A DNA stretch of 64,000 bases from Idiomarina tyrosinivorans (GTDB taxonomy: Bacteria; Pseudomonadota; Gammaproteobacteria; Enterobacterales; Alteromonadaceae). The stretch spans positions 1 through 64,000 of the forward strand of contig NZ_PIQH01000009.1 in the NCBI RefSeq assembly GCF_003987475.1, read 5' to 3'. Positions within the stretch are counted from its first letter, which is position 1. Every line of letters begins with the position of its first letter. Shown piece after piece: positions 17,346 through 27,250 of this stretch. The notes under the pieces are model-generated. The model had not been told where the DNA came from and ran no database searches. It worked only from the letters and a program-made list of their open reading frames with translations. Position numbers and translations under genes: made by a program.

Positions 17346-19366
17346 GTAAATCGTTCGAGTTAACCTCAAAATATCAACCTGCTGGCGATCAGCCAAAAGC
17401 CATCGAGTCGTTGTTAGATAACTTAAACGCCGGCTTAGCACAGCAAACGTTGCTCGGGGTTACTGGCTCGGGAAAAACGTTTACCATGGCGAACGTGATT
17501 GCAAAATCGCAACGTCCGACATTGATCTTGGCGCACAACAAAACCTTGGCCGCGCAGTTATACGGGGAAATGAAAGAGTATTTCCCCAACAACGCCGTAG
17601 AATATTTTGTCTCTTATTACGATTACTACCAGCCTGAAGCCTATGTGCCGACCACAGATACCTTTATAGAGAAAGATGCGTCGATCAACGACCACATTGA
17701 ACAGATGCGATTATCAGCAACCAAAGCACTGTTAGAACGGCGTGATGTAGTGCTGGTTGCCTCCGTTTCAGCGATCTACGGCTTAGGCGACCCAGACGCT
17801 TACATGAGTATGATGTTGCACTTACGTCGTGGCGATATCATTGACCAACGCGACATTCTCAGACGCTTGGCGCAACTGCAATACAAACGCAACGATGCCG
17901 CTTTTGAGCGTGCGACCTACCGTGTGCGCGGCGAAGTAATTGATATTTTCCCTGCGGAATCTGAAGAAATGGCAATTCGCGTGGAATTGTTTGATGACGA
18001 AATTGATCGCATCAGTTTTTTCGAGCCGCTCACTGGGCAAGTGACACAGGCCGATGTGGCGCGGGCGACGGTTTATCCGAAAACCCACTATGTGACGCCG
18101 CGCGAAACCTTATTAGCTGCAGTAGAAAAAATTAAAGTGGAATTGAAGGAGCGCCGCGAGCAGTTGCTCTCTGCAAATAAACTTCTTGAAGAGCAGCGCA
18201 TTACCCAACGTACCCAGTTTGATATCGAAATGATGATGGAGCTGGGCTACTGCTCAGGCATCGAAAACTATTCCCGTTATCTATCAGGGCGAGCACCGGG
18301 CGAGCCGCCACCGACCTTGATGGACTATTTACCGGACGACGCGTTGCTGATCATCGACGAGTCGCATGTCACGGTGTCGCAAGTGGGAGCGATGTACAAA
18401 GGCGACCGTTCACGCAAAGAAAATTTGGTGAATTATGGCTTCCGATTACCCTCAGCGCTGGATAACCGGCCATTAAAATTTGAGGAATTTGAAGCCATCT
18501 CGCCGCAAACGATTTATGTCTCGGCAACGCCTGGTAAGTATGAGTTGGAACGCTCATCGGGCGAAGTGGTGGAACAGGTTGTGCGTCCAACTGGGCTCGT
18601 GGACCCAGAAATTGAAATTCGCCCAGTCGCTTCGCAGGTCGACGATCTGATGTCAGAAGTGCGGCTCCGAGTAGAGCTTAACGAACGAGTGTTGGCAACC
18701 ACGCTGACCAAAAAAATGGCAGAAGATCTGTCTGACTATTTAGATGAGCACGGAATTCGCGTGCGTTATCTGCACTCAGATATTGATACCGTAGAGCGGA
18801 TGGAAATTATCCGCGACTTACGTTTGGGTGAATTTGATGTGTTGGTGGGCATTAACCTGTTACGTGAGGGCTTGGATATGCCCGAGGTTTCTTTGGTGGC
18901 GATTCTTGACGCCGACAAAGAAGGGTTCTTGCGTTCTGACCGTTCGTTAATTCAGACCATCGGTCGCGCGGCGAGGAACGTCAGAGGTAAAGCTATCCTC
19001 TATGCGGATAAGGTAACCGGTTCAATGCAGCGCGCGATTGATGAGACTGATAGACGTCGAGCGAAGCAGATTGCCTTTAACCAAGAACATGGTATTACGC
19101 CTCAAGGCTTGAATAAAGCCGTAACCGATGTGATGGATTTGGGCGGTAATGCTGCGCGTAAGCGGAAAGGGCGCGAGGTCGCAGAACCACGAGCGGGCTA
19201 CGGTTCAAAAACCTCAATCCCCAGCAGTCCGAAAGAAATTATTCGCCAGATTGATGATATCGAGAAAGCCATGTTGGCGGCGGCGAAAAACTTGGAGTTT
19301 GAAAAAGCCGCACAACTCCGCGACGAAGTGGCAGAGTTGCGCGAACAACTGAAGTTGGTGGGCTAG
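17342..19366 (+). CDS. uvrB: UvrABC system protein B (excinuclease subunit)
   Basis: Damage-verification helicase-like subunit of nucleotide excision repair. The 674 residues include Walker [11 protein letters not shown] near the N-terminus, the beta-hairpin region [12 protein letters not shown], the DEAD-like DESH motif, helicase motifs around IGRAARN, and a C-terminal UVR motif ([20 protein letters not shown]) that binds UvrC. It starts with GTG overlapping the upstream MATE stop. I found no LexA box directly upstream; any SOS control would have to act before the MATE gene. Confidence 0.98.
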   Translation: MSKSFELTSKYQPAGDQPKAIESLLDNLNAGLAQQTLLGVTGSGKTFTMANVIAKSQRPTLILAHNKTLAAQLYGEMKEYFPNNAVEYFVSYYDYYQPEAYVPTTDTFIEKDASINDHIEQMRLSATKALLERRDVVLVASVSAIYGLGDPDAYMSMMLHLRRGDIIDQRDILRRLAQLQYKRNDAAFERATYRVRGEVIDIFPAESEEMAIRVELFDDEIDRISFFEPLTGQVTQADVARATVYPKTHYVTPRETLLAAVEKIKVELKERREQLLSANKLLEEQRITQRTQFDIEMMMELGYCSGIENYSRYLSGRAPGEPPPTLMDYLPDDALLIIDESHVTVSQVGAMYKGDRSRKENLVNYGFRLPSALDNRPLKFEEFEAISPQTIYVSATPGKYELERSSGEVVEQVVRPTGLVDPEIEIRPVASQVDDLMSEVRLRVELNERVLATTLTKKMAEDLSDYLDEHGIRVRYLHSDIDTVERMEIIRDLRLGEFDVLVGINLLREGLDMPEVSLVAILDADKEGFLRSDRSLIQTIGRAARNVRGKAILYADKVTGSMQRAIDETDRRRAKQIAFNQEHGITPQGLNKAVTDVMDLGGNAARKRKGREVAEPRAGYGSKTSIPSSPKEIIRQIDDIEKAMLAAAKNLEFEKAAQLRDEVAELREQLKLVG

Positions 19367-19367
19367 A

Positions 19368-20045
19368 TTAGTCTGCCTCGCGCTCAAACATGTTGTGGCG
19401 CATTTCATCGCTGACCTCAGTAGGCCGTTGATAACGTTCTTCAATCGCATACGCCTTGCGTGCAGCAGGGCGCTGCTCAATCCGTTCCAGCCAAGCTTTG
19501 ACATTGGGATAGTCGTTAATATCAATATGTTGCTTGTCCCAAGAACGACACCACGGATGAGCTGCCATATCTGCAATGGAATATTCTCCGGCGATGTATT
19601 CTTTGTCGGCAAGCTGCTTGTCTAGTACTTTATAAAGCCGCTTTGTTTCTTTTAAGTAGCGCTGTTGAGCATACGGGAGTGCTTCCGGGGCATAATTGAA
19701 GAAATGGTGGTTCTGTCCCAGCATCGGGCCAAGTCCGCCCATTTGCCAATTTAGCCACTGCAAGACTTGATAACGTGCCGCACCTTTGGCCGGTAGAAAA
19801 CGTCCGGTTTTTTCCGCTAAGTACTGTAAAATTGCGCCCGACTCAAACAGTGCAAAGGCTGCTTCGGTCTCATTGTCGACCAATGCCGGCATCTTGTTGT
19901 TCGGACTAATTTTCAGAAATTCGGGATCAAATTGGTCGCCTTTGGTGATGTCCACCGTGTGGATGGTGTAAGGTAGTTCACACTCTTCCAACATTAGCGT
20001 GATTTTATGCCCATTGGGTGTTGGGAAATAATAGAGATCGTACAT
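19368..20045 (-). CDS. Glutathione S-transferase, YghU/YfcG (Nu)-like
   Basis: A 225-residue GST. The thioredoxin-like N-terminal domain has the start YFPTPNGHKITLMLEE, where TPNG is the Nu-class glutathione-site motif, then NNKMPALVD and FESGAILQYLAEK. An alpha-helical C-terminal domain follows with YSIADMAAHPWCRSWD. Nu-class enzymes mainly show disulfide-bond reductase activity with glutathione. It lies next to the glutathione-dependent formaldehyde genes, which suggests but does not prove a shared role. It is convergent with uvrB, one base apart. Confidence 0.9.
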   Translation of the reverse strand: MYDLYYFPTPNGHKITLMLEECELPYTIHTVDITKGDQFDPEFLKISPNNKMPALVDNETEAAFALFESGAILQYLAEKTGRFLPAKGAARYQVLQWLNWQMGGLGPMLGQNHHFFNYAPEALPYAQQRYLKETKRLYKVLDKQLADKEYIAGEYSIADMAAHPWCRSWDKQHIDINDYPNVKAWLERIEQRPAARKAYAIEERYQRPTEVSDEMRHNMFEREAD

Positions 20046-20125
20046 CGTGTCCTCTTTCTTACAGATGATTAACCTGTGGGTTTTGATCAGTAGCCTTAAA
20101 GCGATTAAATGGATCAGTAATTAGC

Positions 20126-20635
20126 ATGAGTCAACCGACCTTTTCGACATTCCGTTACCGTCGCGGAGACGGCCAACTGCAGTTGCCTAACGGTATTTTA
20201 TTGGTTGTCGCATTTTTACTACGCGGTTACATCGCCTGGGCGATAAGCCTGACTTTTAGCGAAGACAGGACGCGCTTGTTAGGGCTGTTTTTTGCCACCG
20301 AAGAACAATTTCTGCTAGCTGTGTTAGTGGGCTTGCCGGCATTGCTGGCGATGCTAGTGATTACCCTGGTACGCGAGGATAAACCGAACTTTTGGAACCG
20401 CCTGATGCGTTGGATCCAGCCATTATTGGTATTTTCGCTGCTGCTTGATGCCGTGCTGCTGAGCTGGTTGACCTTAGTGCAGTTTCACGGCCATTTCAGT
20501 GTACCCAGAGCGCTGCTGTTATTCAGTTGGTGCTGGGCGTTATGGTATTGTTTAAACTCACGACACTGGCGCGTTTATCGCACTGCAATGGCGTCAGCAG
20601 TAAACGAAACGCGTTCGTCTACTGCCGACTCATAA
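20126..20635 (+). CDS. DUF2919-like inner-membrane protein (YfeZ type)
   Basis: A 169-residue protein with about four hydrophobic segments (near 24-42, 62-84, 100-122 and 128-146) and a charged N-terminus. The overall size and the pattern LPNGILLVVAFLLRGYIAW recall the DUF2919/YfeZ family, whose function is unknown. It is divergent from the GST gene and convergent with fghA. The family assignment is from memory of the pattern and only moderately certain. Confidence 0.6.
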   Translation: MSQPTFSTFRYRRGDGQLQLPNGILLVVAFLLRGYIAWAISLTFSEDRTRLLGLFFATEEQFLLAVLVGLPALLAMLVITLVREDKPNFWNRLMRWIQPLLVFSLLLDAVLLSWLTLVQFHGHFSVPRALLLFSWCWALWYCLNSRHWRVYRTAMASAVNETRSSTADS

Positions 20636-20641
20636 ATGCCA

Positions 20642-21475
20642 TTATTGTTGCAAGTAACGGGCATGGAAGCGCAATTGCTCCTCAATAAACGAGGCGATGA
20701 AGTAGTAACTGTGGTCATAGCCTTCATGTAAGTGTACCTTGCCGTCGCCACCAACATCGCTTAACGTTTGCTTCAACACCTCGGGCTTTAACTGCTGGTC
20801 AAGGAAGTTGTCAGCTAAGCCTTGGTCGACCCGCAGTGGCAATGTCTGTCCAAATTCCCGCAACAGCTCGCAGCTATCGTACTGCTTCCACGCCGCTTTA
20901 TCGTCTCCTAAATAGGCACTGAACGCCTTTTCACCCCATGGACAGTTGCTTGGATTGCTGATCGGGGAAAACGCTGAACAACTTAGATAACGCGCTGGGT
21001 TTCGTAGGCCGATCACTAATGCACCGTGGCCACCCATAGAATGGCCAGCGATAGCGCGGCGATCATTGAGTGGCAGGTGCTGCTCCACTAGCTGAGGGAG
21101 TTCGCTGACAATGTAATCATACATCTGGTAATGCTGACGCCATGGTTGCTGGGTGGCATTCAGATAAAACCCGGCGCCACAGCCGAGATCGTACTCACCG
21201 TCGGCGTCTGCGACATCGTCACCTCGGGGGCTCGTGTCTGGAATAATCAGCGCCAGTCCCAAATTCGCCGCGACCCGCTGTGCTCCCGCTTTGGTTGCGA
21301 AGTTTTGGTCGGTACAGGTTAGCCCCGACAAAAAGTATACCGCCGGCACCGGCTTGTGCTCCGCCGCAGGGGGCAAATAGACGCTGAACTGCATGTTGCA
21401 GTTCAGGGTCGAGGACTGGTGTTGATATTGTTGTTGGCGCCCGTCAAAACAGCGCGTCTCACTAACCAGTTCCAT
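20642..21475 (-). CDS. fghA: S-formylglutathione hydrolase
   Basis: Second enzyme of glutathione-dependent formaldehyde oxidation; it hydrolyses S-formylglutathione to formate and glutathione. This 277-residue esterase-D-type alpha/beta hydrolase has nucleophile Ser146 in GHSMGGHGAL, an acid Asp near residue 222, and catalytic His255 in GYDHSYYFI. The substrate-pocket segment FLSGLTCTDQNF is present. It sits 10 bases downstream of frmA on the same strand and is almost certainly in one operon with it. Confidence 0.97.
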   Translation of the reverse strand: MELVSETRCFDGRQQQYQHQSSTLNCNMQFSVYLPPAAEHKPVPAVYFLSGLTCTDQNFATKAGAQRVAANLGLALIIPDTSPRGDDVADADGEYDLGCGAGFYLNATQQPWRQHYQMYDYIVSELPQLVEQHLPLNDRRAIAGHSMGGHGALVIGLRNPARYLSCSAFSPISNPSNCPWGEKAFSAYLGDDKAAWKQYDSCELLREFGQTLPLRVDQGLADNFLDQQLKPEVLKQTLSDVGGDGKVHLHEGYDHSYYFIASFIEEQLRFHARYLQQ

Positions 21476-21485
21476 GAAACACTCC

Positions 21486-22631
<1,146 letters not shown>

Positions 22632-22688
22632 TTAGGTATAGTTTAGCTTTTTCAGTTACAGAGGTAATCTGTCATAATGGCAAATAAC

Positions 22689-22706
22689 TTTTGCATATAT
22701 GAAAAA
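22689..22706. promoter_or_regulatory. Candidate LysR-type operator between frmA and its divergent regulator
   Basis: TTTT-G-CATATATG-A-AAAA is an 18-bp palindrome with one mismatched pair and contains a T-N11-A LysR box. It lies 5 bases before the regulator start, where an autoregulating LysR protein would bind and could also control frmA-fghA. No good ribosome-binding site is visible for the regulator. Confidence 0.5.
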
Positions 22707-22711
22707 CACAA

Positions 22712-23596
22712 ATGAAAGCATGGATAGGGATTGACGAATTTGTCCAAGTCGCGGAAACCGGCAGTTTGACCGCTGCAGCCAAGCAGCTCGGCATTTCGGT
22801 CGCACAAGTCAGCCGTAATATCGCAACACTGGAGCAACGGCTCGGCATTCAGTTGCTCTATCGAACGACGCGGCGCACCCGTTTAACCGACGAGGGGCAG
22901 TTGTACTTGCCGCATTGCCAGCACTTGTTGCAGGGTAGGGAAGAGGCCGACTTAGCGGTTATGGCAAGGCGAGAACAACCGCAAGGTTTGTTGCGGATAA
23001 CAGCGCCAGTATTTTACGGGGAACAGGTGTTAAGCCCTTTTCTCAGCATCTTTCTGCGGCGTTACCCCGATTGCCAAGTCGACGTAAAATTAAGCAATGA
23101 CACGCTCAACTTACTTGAGCAGCATGTCGATGTAGCCATTCGTTTAGGCCAGTTGGGGAACCCTCGCCTGCATGCGCGCAAACTTGGCAGCCGGCACCAC
23201 TATTTAGTTGGAGCGCCAAGCTATTTTGCTCAGTATGGGCGTCCGAGCAGCATTGAAGACCTGCAGCAACACGCCTGCCTTACGGGATCTATCAATCACT
23301 GGCGCTTTCAAGCGAACGGCGAAATCATTCGCTGGCAGCCGCAGCAACGATTACAGGCGAGATTACAGGCGAATAGTGGGGTGGTATTGGTCAACGCGGC
23401 AAAACAAGGCGTAGGTTTGGCGTTACTGCCAGACTATTATGTGGTGGAGGCGATTAAACAAGGCGAATTAGACGAAGTCTTAGCCGATTACCGACAACCC
23501 GATGATGGTATTTGGGCGCTTTACCCAGAAAGCCGTCAACGACTGCCTAAGGTCAGAGTGTTCATCGATGAGTTGCACGAATATTTGAACGGCTAA
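22712..23596 (+). CDS. LysR-family transcriptional regulator (probable regulator of frmA-fghA)
   Basis: A 294-residue LysR-type protein. The N-terminal winged helix-turn-helix covers about residues 1-62 (GSLTAAAKQLGISVAQVSRNI, LLYRTTRRTRLTDEG). A periplasmic-binding-protein-like effector domain runs from about 90 to 290. Divergent placement against frmA with a 107-base shared regulatory region suggests local control of formaldehyde detoxification. This is inference; the effector is unknown. Confidence 0.9.
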   Translation: MKAWIGIDEFVQVAETGSLTAAAKQLGISVAQVSRNIATLEQRLGIQLLYRTTRRTRLTDEGQLYLPHCQHLLQGREEADLAVMARREQPQGLLRITAPVFYGEQVLSPFLSIFLRRYPDCQVDVKLSNDTLNLLEQHVDVAIRLGQLGNPRLHARKLGSRHHYLVGAPSYFAQYGRPSSIEDLQQHACLTGSINHWRFQANGEIIRWQPQQRLQARLQANSGVVLVNAAKQGVGLALLPDYYVVEAIKQGELDEVLADYRQPDDGIWALYPESRQRLPKVRVFIDELHEYLNG

Positions 23597-23609
23597 GGTA
23601 AAGAAAGAT

Positions 23610-23685
23610 TGGTGGATGGTACTGGGCTCGAACCAGTGACCCTCGCCTTGTAAGGGCGATGCTCTCCCAACTGAGCTAACCATCC
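23610..23685 (-). tRNA. tRNA-Val(TAC), copy 2
   Basis: Cloverleaf with acceptor GGATGGT/ACCATCC, anticodon loop CTTACAA (TAC), T-arm GGTTCGAGCCC, discriminator A and encoded CCA. Body identical to the copy at 23715-23790. Confidence 0.97.
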
Positions 23686-23714
23686 ACACTAGGGAGGAAT
23701 GCTACGCCGGAAAT

Positions 23715-23790
23715 TGGTGGATGGTACTGGGCTCGAACCAGTGACCCTCGCCTTGTAAGGGCGATGCTCTCCCAACTGAGCTAACCATCC
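23715..23790 (-). tRNA. tRNA-Val(TAC), copy 1
   Basis: Identical to the adjacent copy, with anticodon TAC and encoded CCA. It is the promoter-proximal member of a tandem pair separated by 29 bases. Confidence 0.97.
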
Positions 23791-23822
23791 ACTTACCGAC
23801 TTCCGCGTCGTTGCGAGGAGGC

Positions 23823-23850
23823 ATTATAGGGCGCGAAATGCCGCTGTCAA
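23823..23850 (-). promoter_or_regulatory. Consensus promoter of the tRNA-Val pair
   Basis: Perfect TTGACA (23845-23850) and perfect TATAAT (23823-23828) on the minus strand with a 16-base spacer, 32 bases before the first tRNA. A C/G-rich discriminator follows, as is usual for growth-rate-controlled stable-RNA promoters. Confidence 0.85.
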
Positions 23851-23977
23851 ACAAAAATTTCGGAATCACGTTTGTTTGCTGGGTTTTTAATCGTTTGTGA
23901 TTCGTTAATGCGCTTTGTTCGGCTTCTTGATAAAATTGGGCGCAACTTTTTGCTCATCAATAATGAAAGGATAAATC

Positions 23978-25387
23978 ATGGCAGTCGTCACACGTTTTGC
24001 GCCCAGCCCAACCGGATATCTGCACGTCGGTGGAGCTCGGACAGCATTGTATTCTTGGTTAGTCGCAAAAGCTCAGGGTGGCGAGTTTGTGCTGCGTATT
24101 GAGGATACCGACCGCGAACGTTCGACTCAGCCTGCCATCGACGCCATTTTGGAAGGGATGAACTGGCTTGGCCTCAATTGGGATAAAGGACCTTTTTATC
24201 AAACCCAACGCTTCGACCGTTATCAGCAATTGATCGAGCAACTACTGGCTGAAGATAAAGCCTACAAGTGTTATTGCTCAGCGGAGCGCTTAGAGAAAAT
24301 GCGCGAAGAGCAAATGGCGGCTGGCTTAAAACCGCGTTATGACGGCCACTGCCGCGATAACCCAAACGTTTCAGGCGACAGCTATGTCATTCGTTTTCGC
24401 AACCCGCAGCAGGGCAGTGTGGTGTTCGATGATCATATCCGCGGACGGATCGAATTTGCTAACACCGAGTTGGATGATTTAATCATCGCTCGCAGCGACG
24501 GCACACCGACGTATAATTTTTGTGTGGTGATTGATGATTGGGATATGGGTATCACCCACGTGGTGCGTGGTGAAGACCACATCAATAATACGCCGCGGCA
24601 GATTAATATTCTTCAAGCGCTAGGTGCGCCAGTGCCAGAGTATGCCCATGTATCGATGATTTTAGGCGATGACGGTAAGAAGCTGTCAAAACGTCATGGT
24701 GCAGTGAGCGTGATGCAATACCGTGATGACGGTTATCTACCTGAGGCAGTGATCAACTATTTAGCACGGCTAGGTTGGTCGCACGGCGATCAAGAAATTT
24801 TTAGTCGTGAAGAGTTGATCAAATATTTTTCGCTCGACGATGTCAACAAAGCGGCCTCAGCGTTTAATACCGAGAAGCTAAATTGGCTTAACCAACATTA
24901 CATGAAAACCTTACCGGCGGAGCAGGTTGCGCCACAATTACAATGGCAGTTTGAACAAATTGGGGTAGATACCAGTCATGGTCCAGTGCTAACAGAGGTT
25001 GTTGCTTTGCAAGCAGAGCGGGTGAAGACCTTGAAAGAAATGGCGGAAATGAGCCGCTATTTTTACCAGTCGGTAGAGAGTTTTGAGCCGACAGCGGCGA
25101 AAAAACATTTGCGTCCAGTCGCGAAGGAACCTCTGCAACAGGTTAAACAACGCTTAGCTGACGTTAACGAGTGGCAGGCAGAAGCTATTCAACAAGCCAT
25201 TCACCAAGCGGCTGCCGACCTTGACGTTGGCATGGGCAAAGTAGGGATGCCTCTGCGCGTAGCCGCGACAGGTGGTGGTAACTCGCCGTCATTGGATGTC
25301 ACCTTGGCGCTTATTCCGCAGTCGGTAGTGTTGGCGCGTATCGACTTGGCGTTAGACTTTATTGCCGAGCGCGAAGCGAACCAGTAA
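23978..25387 (+). CDS. gltX: Glutamyl-tRNA synthetase
   Basis: Charges tRNA-Glu with glutamate. The 469-residue class I synthetase has the HIGH-type motif in [14 protein letters not shown] (His16) and the KMSKS-type motif [10 protein letters not shown], plus [13 protein letters not shown]-terminal anticodon-binding domain covers about 330-469. AAAGGA precedes the ATG at normal spacing. Three tRNA-Glu genes lie just downstream on the same strand but have their own promoter. Confidence 0.98.
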   Translation: MAVVTRFAPSPTGYLHVGGARTALYSWLVAKAQGGEFVLRIEDTDRERSTQPAIDAILEGMNWLGLNWDKGPFYQTQRFDRYQQLIEQLLAEDKAYKCYCSAERLEKMREEQMAAGLKPRYDGHCRDNPNVSGDSYVIRFRNPQQGSVVFDDHIRGRIEFANTELDDLIIARSDGTPTYNFCVVIDDWDMGITHVVRGEDHINNTPRQINILQALGAPVPEYAHVSMILGDDGKKLSKRHGAVSVMQYRDDGYLPEAVINYLARLGWSHGDQEIFSREELIKYFSLDDVNKAASAFNTEKLNWLNQHYMKTLPAEQVAPQLQWQFEQIGVDTSHGPVLTEVVALQAERVKTLKEMAEMSRYFYQSVESFEPTAAKKHLRPVAKEPLQQVKQRLADVNEWQAEAIQQAIHQAAADLDVGMGKVGMPLRVAATGGGNSPSLDVTLALIPQSVVLARIDLALDFIAEREANQ

Positions 25388-25469
25388 CGGGTCTTGGTGC
25401 AGGGGTTGGCGGTTATTTCAGCGATTTGCCGCAAAAATCGTCAAGTAACGGTTTTTTGCCAAAAAATTG

Positions 25470-25499
25470 TTGACACTAACAAGCTCTGCACAATAGAAT
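25470..25499 (+). promoter_or_regulatory. Promoter of the tRNA-Ala/tRNA-Glu cluster
   Basis: TTGACA (25470-25475), an 18-base spacer, TAGAAT (25494-25499) and a GC-rich discriminator (GCGCCCCGC). This arrangement is typical of stringently controlled stable-RNA operons. The first tRNA begins 38 bases later. Confidence 0.82.
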
Positions 25500-25537
25500 G
25501 CGCCCCGCTGTTGAGACAGACTTGCACGGCAATCTGT

Positions 25538-25613
<76 letters not shown>

Positions 25614-25643
25614 AAAACTCAACAGTCGGTAAGTGAATATTGC

Positions 25644-25719
25644 GTCCCCTTCGTCTAGAGGCCTAGGACACCGCCCTTTCACGGCGGTAACAGGGGTTCG
25701 AATCCCCTAGGGGACGCCA
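25644..25719 (+). tRNA. tRNA-Glu(TTC), copy 1
   Basis: Cloverleaf with acceptor GTCCCCT/GGGGAC pairing, anticodon loop CTTTCAC (TTC), T-arm GGTTCGAATCC, discriminator G and encoded CCA. It is the first of three identical tandem copies following tRNA-Ala. Confidence 0.97.
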
Positions 25720-25751
25720 TTTCATCTACCACGCGGAACGAGTATCGTTGC

Positions 25752-25827
25752 GTCCCCTTCGTCTAGAGGCCTAGGACACCGCCCTTTCACGGCGGTAACA
25801 GGGGTTCGAATCCCCTAGGGGACGCCA
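25752..25827 (+). tRNA. tRNA-Glu(TTC), copy 2
   Basis: Same sequence as copy 1 with anticodon TTC and encoded CCA, after a 32-base spacer. Confidence 0.97.
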
Positions 25828-25854
25828 TTTTCGTCACGCACACTTCAAGTCCGG

Positions 25855-25930
25855 GTCCCCTTCGTCTAGAGGCCTAGGACACCGCCCTTTCACGGCGGTA
25901 ACAGGGGTTCGAATCCCCTAGGGGACGCCA
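25855..25930 (+). tRNA. tRNA-Glu(TTC), copy 3
   Basis: Same sequence as copies 1 and 2, after a 27-base spacer. It ends only 2 bases from the convergent tesA stop codon, and no intrinsic terminator is visible after it. Confidence 0.97.
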
Positions 25931-25932
25931 TC

Positions 25933-26577
25933 TTATTGTTTACTTTCCTGTTTTACCAAATCCAATAGATACGGTTCCAAGAAGTCGGCGATCAGCGGTT
26001 GCGCTTTTGCTGTTGGATGAATACCGTCATCTTGAATCATTCCTACTTTACCCACCAAGGGTTTCATGAAAAATGGCACCAGCGTAATACCTTGCTGATC
26101 AGCAATCTGTTGGTAGGTTTGGTTAAACATTTCCGCAAATCGTGGACCATAATTAGGCGGCAACTGCACCTCACTGAGCGCGACGCTAACCCCCTGTTGC
26201 TGCGCAGCATCAATAATTTGGTTTATACGCTGGCGTAATTGGCTCAAGTCAAAGCCCCGCAGGCCATCATTGCCTCCTAGCTCGACAAATATCGCCGCAG
26301 GCTGATGCTCGGCTAAAATGTTGTCTAAGCGGTTCAGCGCTCCTTGGGTTGTTTCACCGCTAATACTGGCGTTGATGATCGTCAGGTTGGGGTGGGCTTG
26401 TTGCCAACGTTGTTGTAATAATGATACCCATGTTTGGTTTTTTGCGACGCCATAGCCGGCACTTAAACTGTCTCCCAAAATGACCAGTGAGTCATTTGCC
26501 AAAACTGGCCGTATAAGAACCACAAGAAAGATTACTAAAAGCCAGTGTAGGCCATAAAATTTAGGGGTTTTTGTCAT
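25933..26577 (-). CDS. tesA: Multifunctional acyl-CoA thioesterase I/protease I/lysophospholipase L1
   Basis: Periplasmic SGNH-family hydrolase of 214 residues. A signal peptide ends near residue 27 (RPVLA-ND). The GDSL block contains nucleophile Ser37 (VILGDSLSAGYG), then GGND, and the catalytic dyad Asp184/His187 in DDGIHPT. I chose the Met of MTKTPKFYG because it begins a normal signal peptide; an in-frame ATG eight codons upstream would run into the divergent ybbA gene. The start lies 3 bases from the ybbA start. Confidence 0.95.
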   Translation of the reverse strand: MTKTPKFYGLHWLLVIFLVVLIRPVLANDSLVILGDSLSAGYGVAKNQTWVSLLQQRWQQAHPNLTIINASISGETTQGALNRLDNILAEHQPAAIFVELGGNDGLRGFDLSQLRQRINQIIDAAQQQGVSVALSEVQLPPNYGPRFAEMFNQTYQQIADQQGITLVPFFMKPLVGKVGMIQDDGIHPTAKAQPLIADFLEPYLLDLVKQESKQ

Positions 26578-26580
26578 AGT

Positions 26581-27249
26581 ATGCTCATTAAAACAACGCA
26601 ATTAGAAAAACGGGTTGAAACCTCCGAGGGTCCACTGCAAATACTGCACCCGATTGATTTACAGATCAACGCAGGCGACAGTGTCGCCGTTGTTGGCGCT
26701 TCAGGGTCGGGTAAATCGACCTTATTGTCGTTGCTTGCAGGACTTGACTTGGCGAGCGCAGGGCGCGTTGAAATTGACGGTGAAGATTTACAGCAACTCG
26801 ACGAAGAACAGCGAGCTAAGGTTCGTGCCGACAAAATTGGCTTTATTTTTCAATCGTTTTTGCTCGTCCCCAGTCTAACTGCGCTAGAGAATGTGATGTT
26901 ACCTGCTGAGTTAGCCGGAAATAGCGAAGCTCGGCAACAAGCCAAGCAAATGCTCGACAGCGTCGGCTTAGGCGAGCGCGCTCACCATTATCCCAATCAA
27001 TTGTCTGGAGGTGAACAGCAGCGAGTAGCGATTGCGCGAGCGTTTATTGGCAAGCCGAAGATCTTATTTGCCGATGAGCCAACGGGCAATTTAGACGCTA
27101 AGACAGGGGAAAAGATTGAGCAATTATTGTTTCAATTAAACCAGCAACAGGGCACCACATTGATAGTCGTGACTCACGACAACAAGCTTGCGCAACGCTG
27201 TTCACGCAAGTTAACCATGGCTGCAGGTCGGCTGACCGAGGAGCAGTGA
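26581..27249 (+). CDS. ybbA: ABC transporter ATP-binding protein YbbA
   Basis: A 222-residue ATPase of the LolD/MacB-like subfamily. It has Walker [11 protein letters not shown]-loop [17 protein letters not shown], signature [15 protein letters not shown], Walker [13 protein letters not shown] and H-loop VVTHD. It pairs with ybbP one base downstream. The divergent tesA-ybbA-ybbP arrangement is conserved in gammaproteobacteria, and the substrate has not been settled in the literature I know. The ribosome-binding site is weak (AGGGG 13 bases upstream). Confidence 0.95.
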   Translation: MLIKTTQLEKRVETSEGPLQILHPIDLQINAGDSVAVVGASGSGKSTLLSLLAGLDLASAGRVEIDGEDLQQLDEEQRAKVRADKIGFIFQSFLLVPSLTALENVMLPAELAGNSEARQQAKQMLDSVGLGERAHHYPNQLSGGEQQRVAIARAFIGKPKILFADEPTGNLDAKTGEKIEQLLFQLNQQQGTTLIVVTHDNKLAQRCSRKLTMAAGRLTEEQ

Positions 27250-27250
27250 T

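Noticed and set aside
25644-25930. Three regularly spaced 76-base repeats, considered as a CRISPR-like array
   Set aside because: Each unit is a complete tRNA-Glu cloverleaf with CCA, and the spacers are short and tRNA-processing-like. No cas genes are present.
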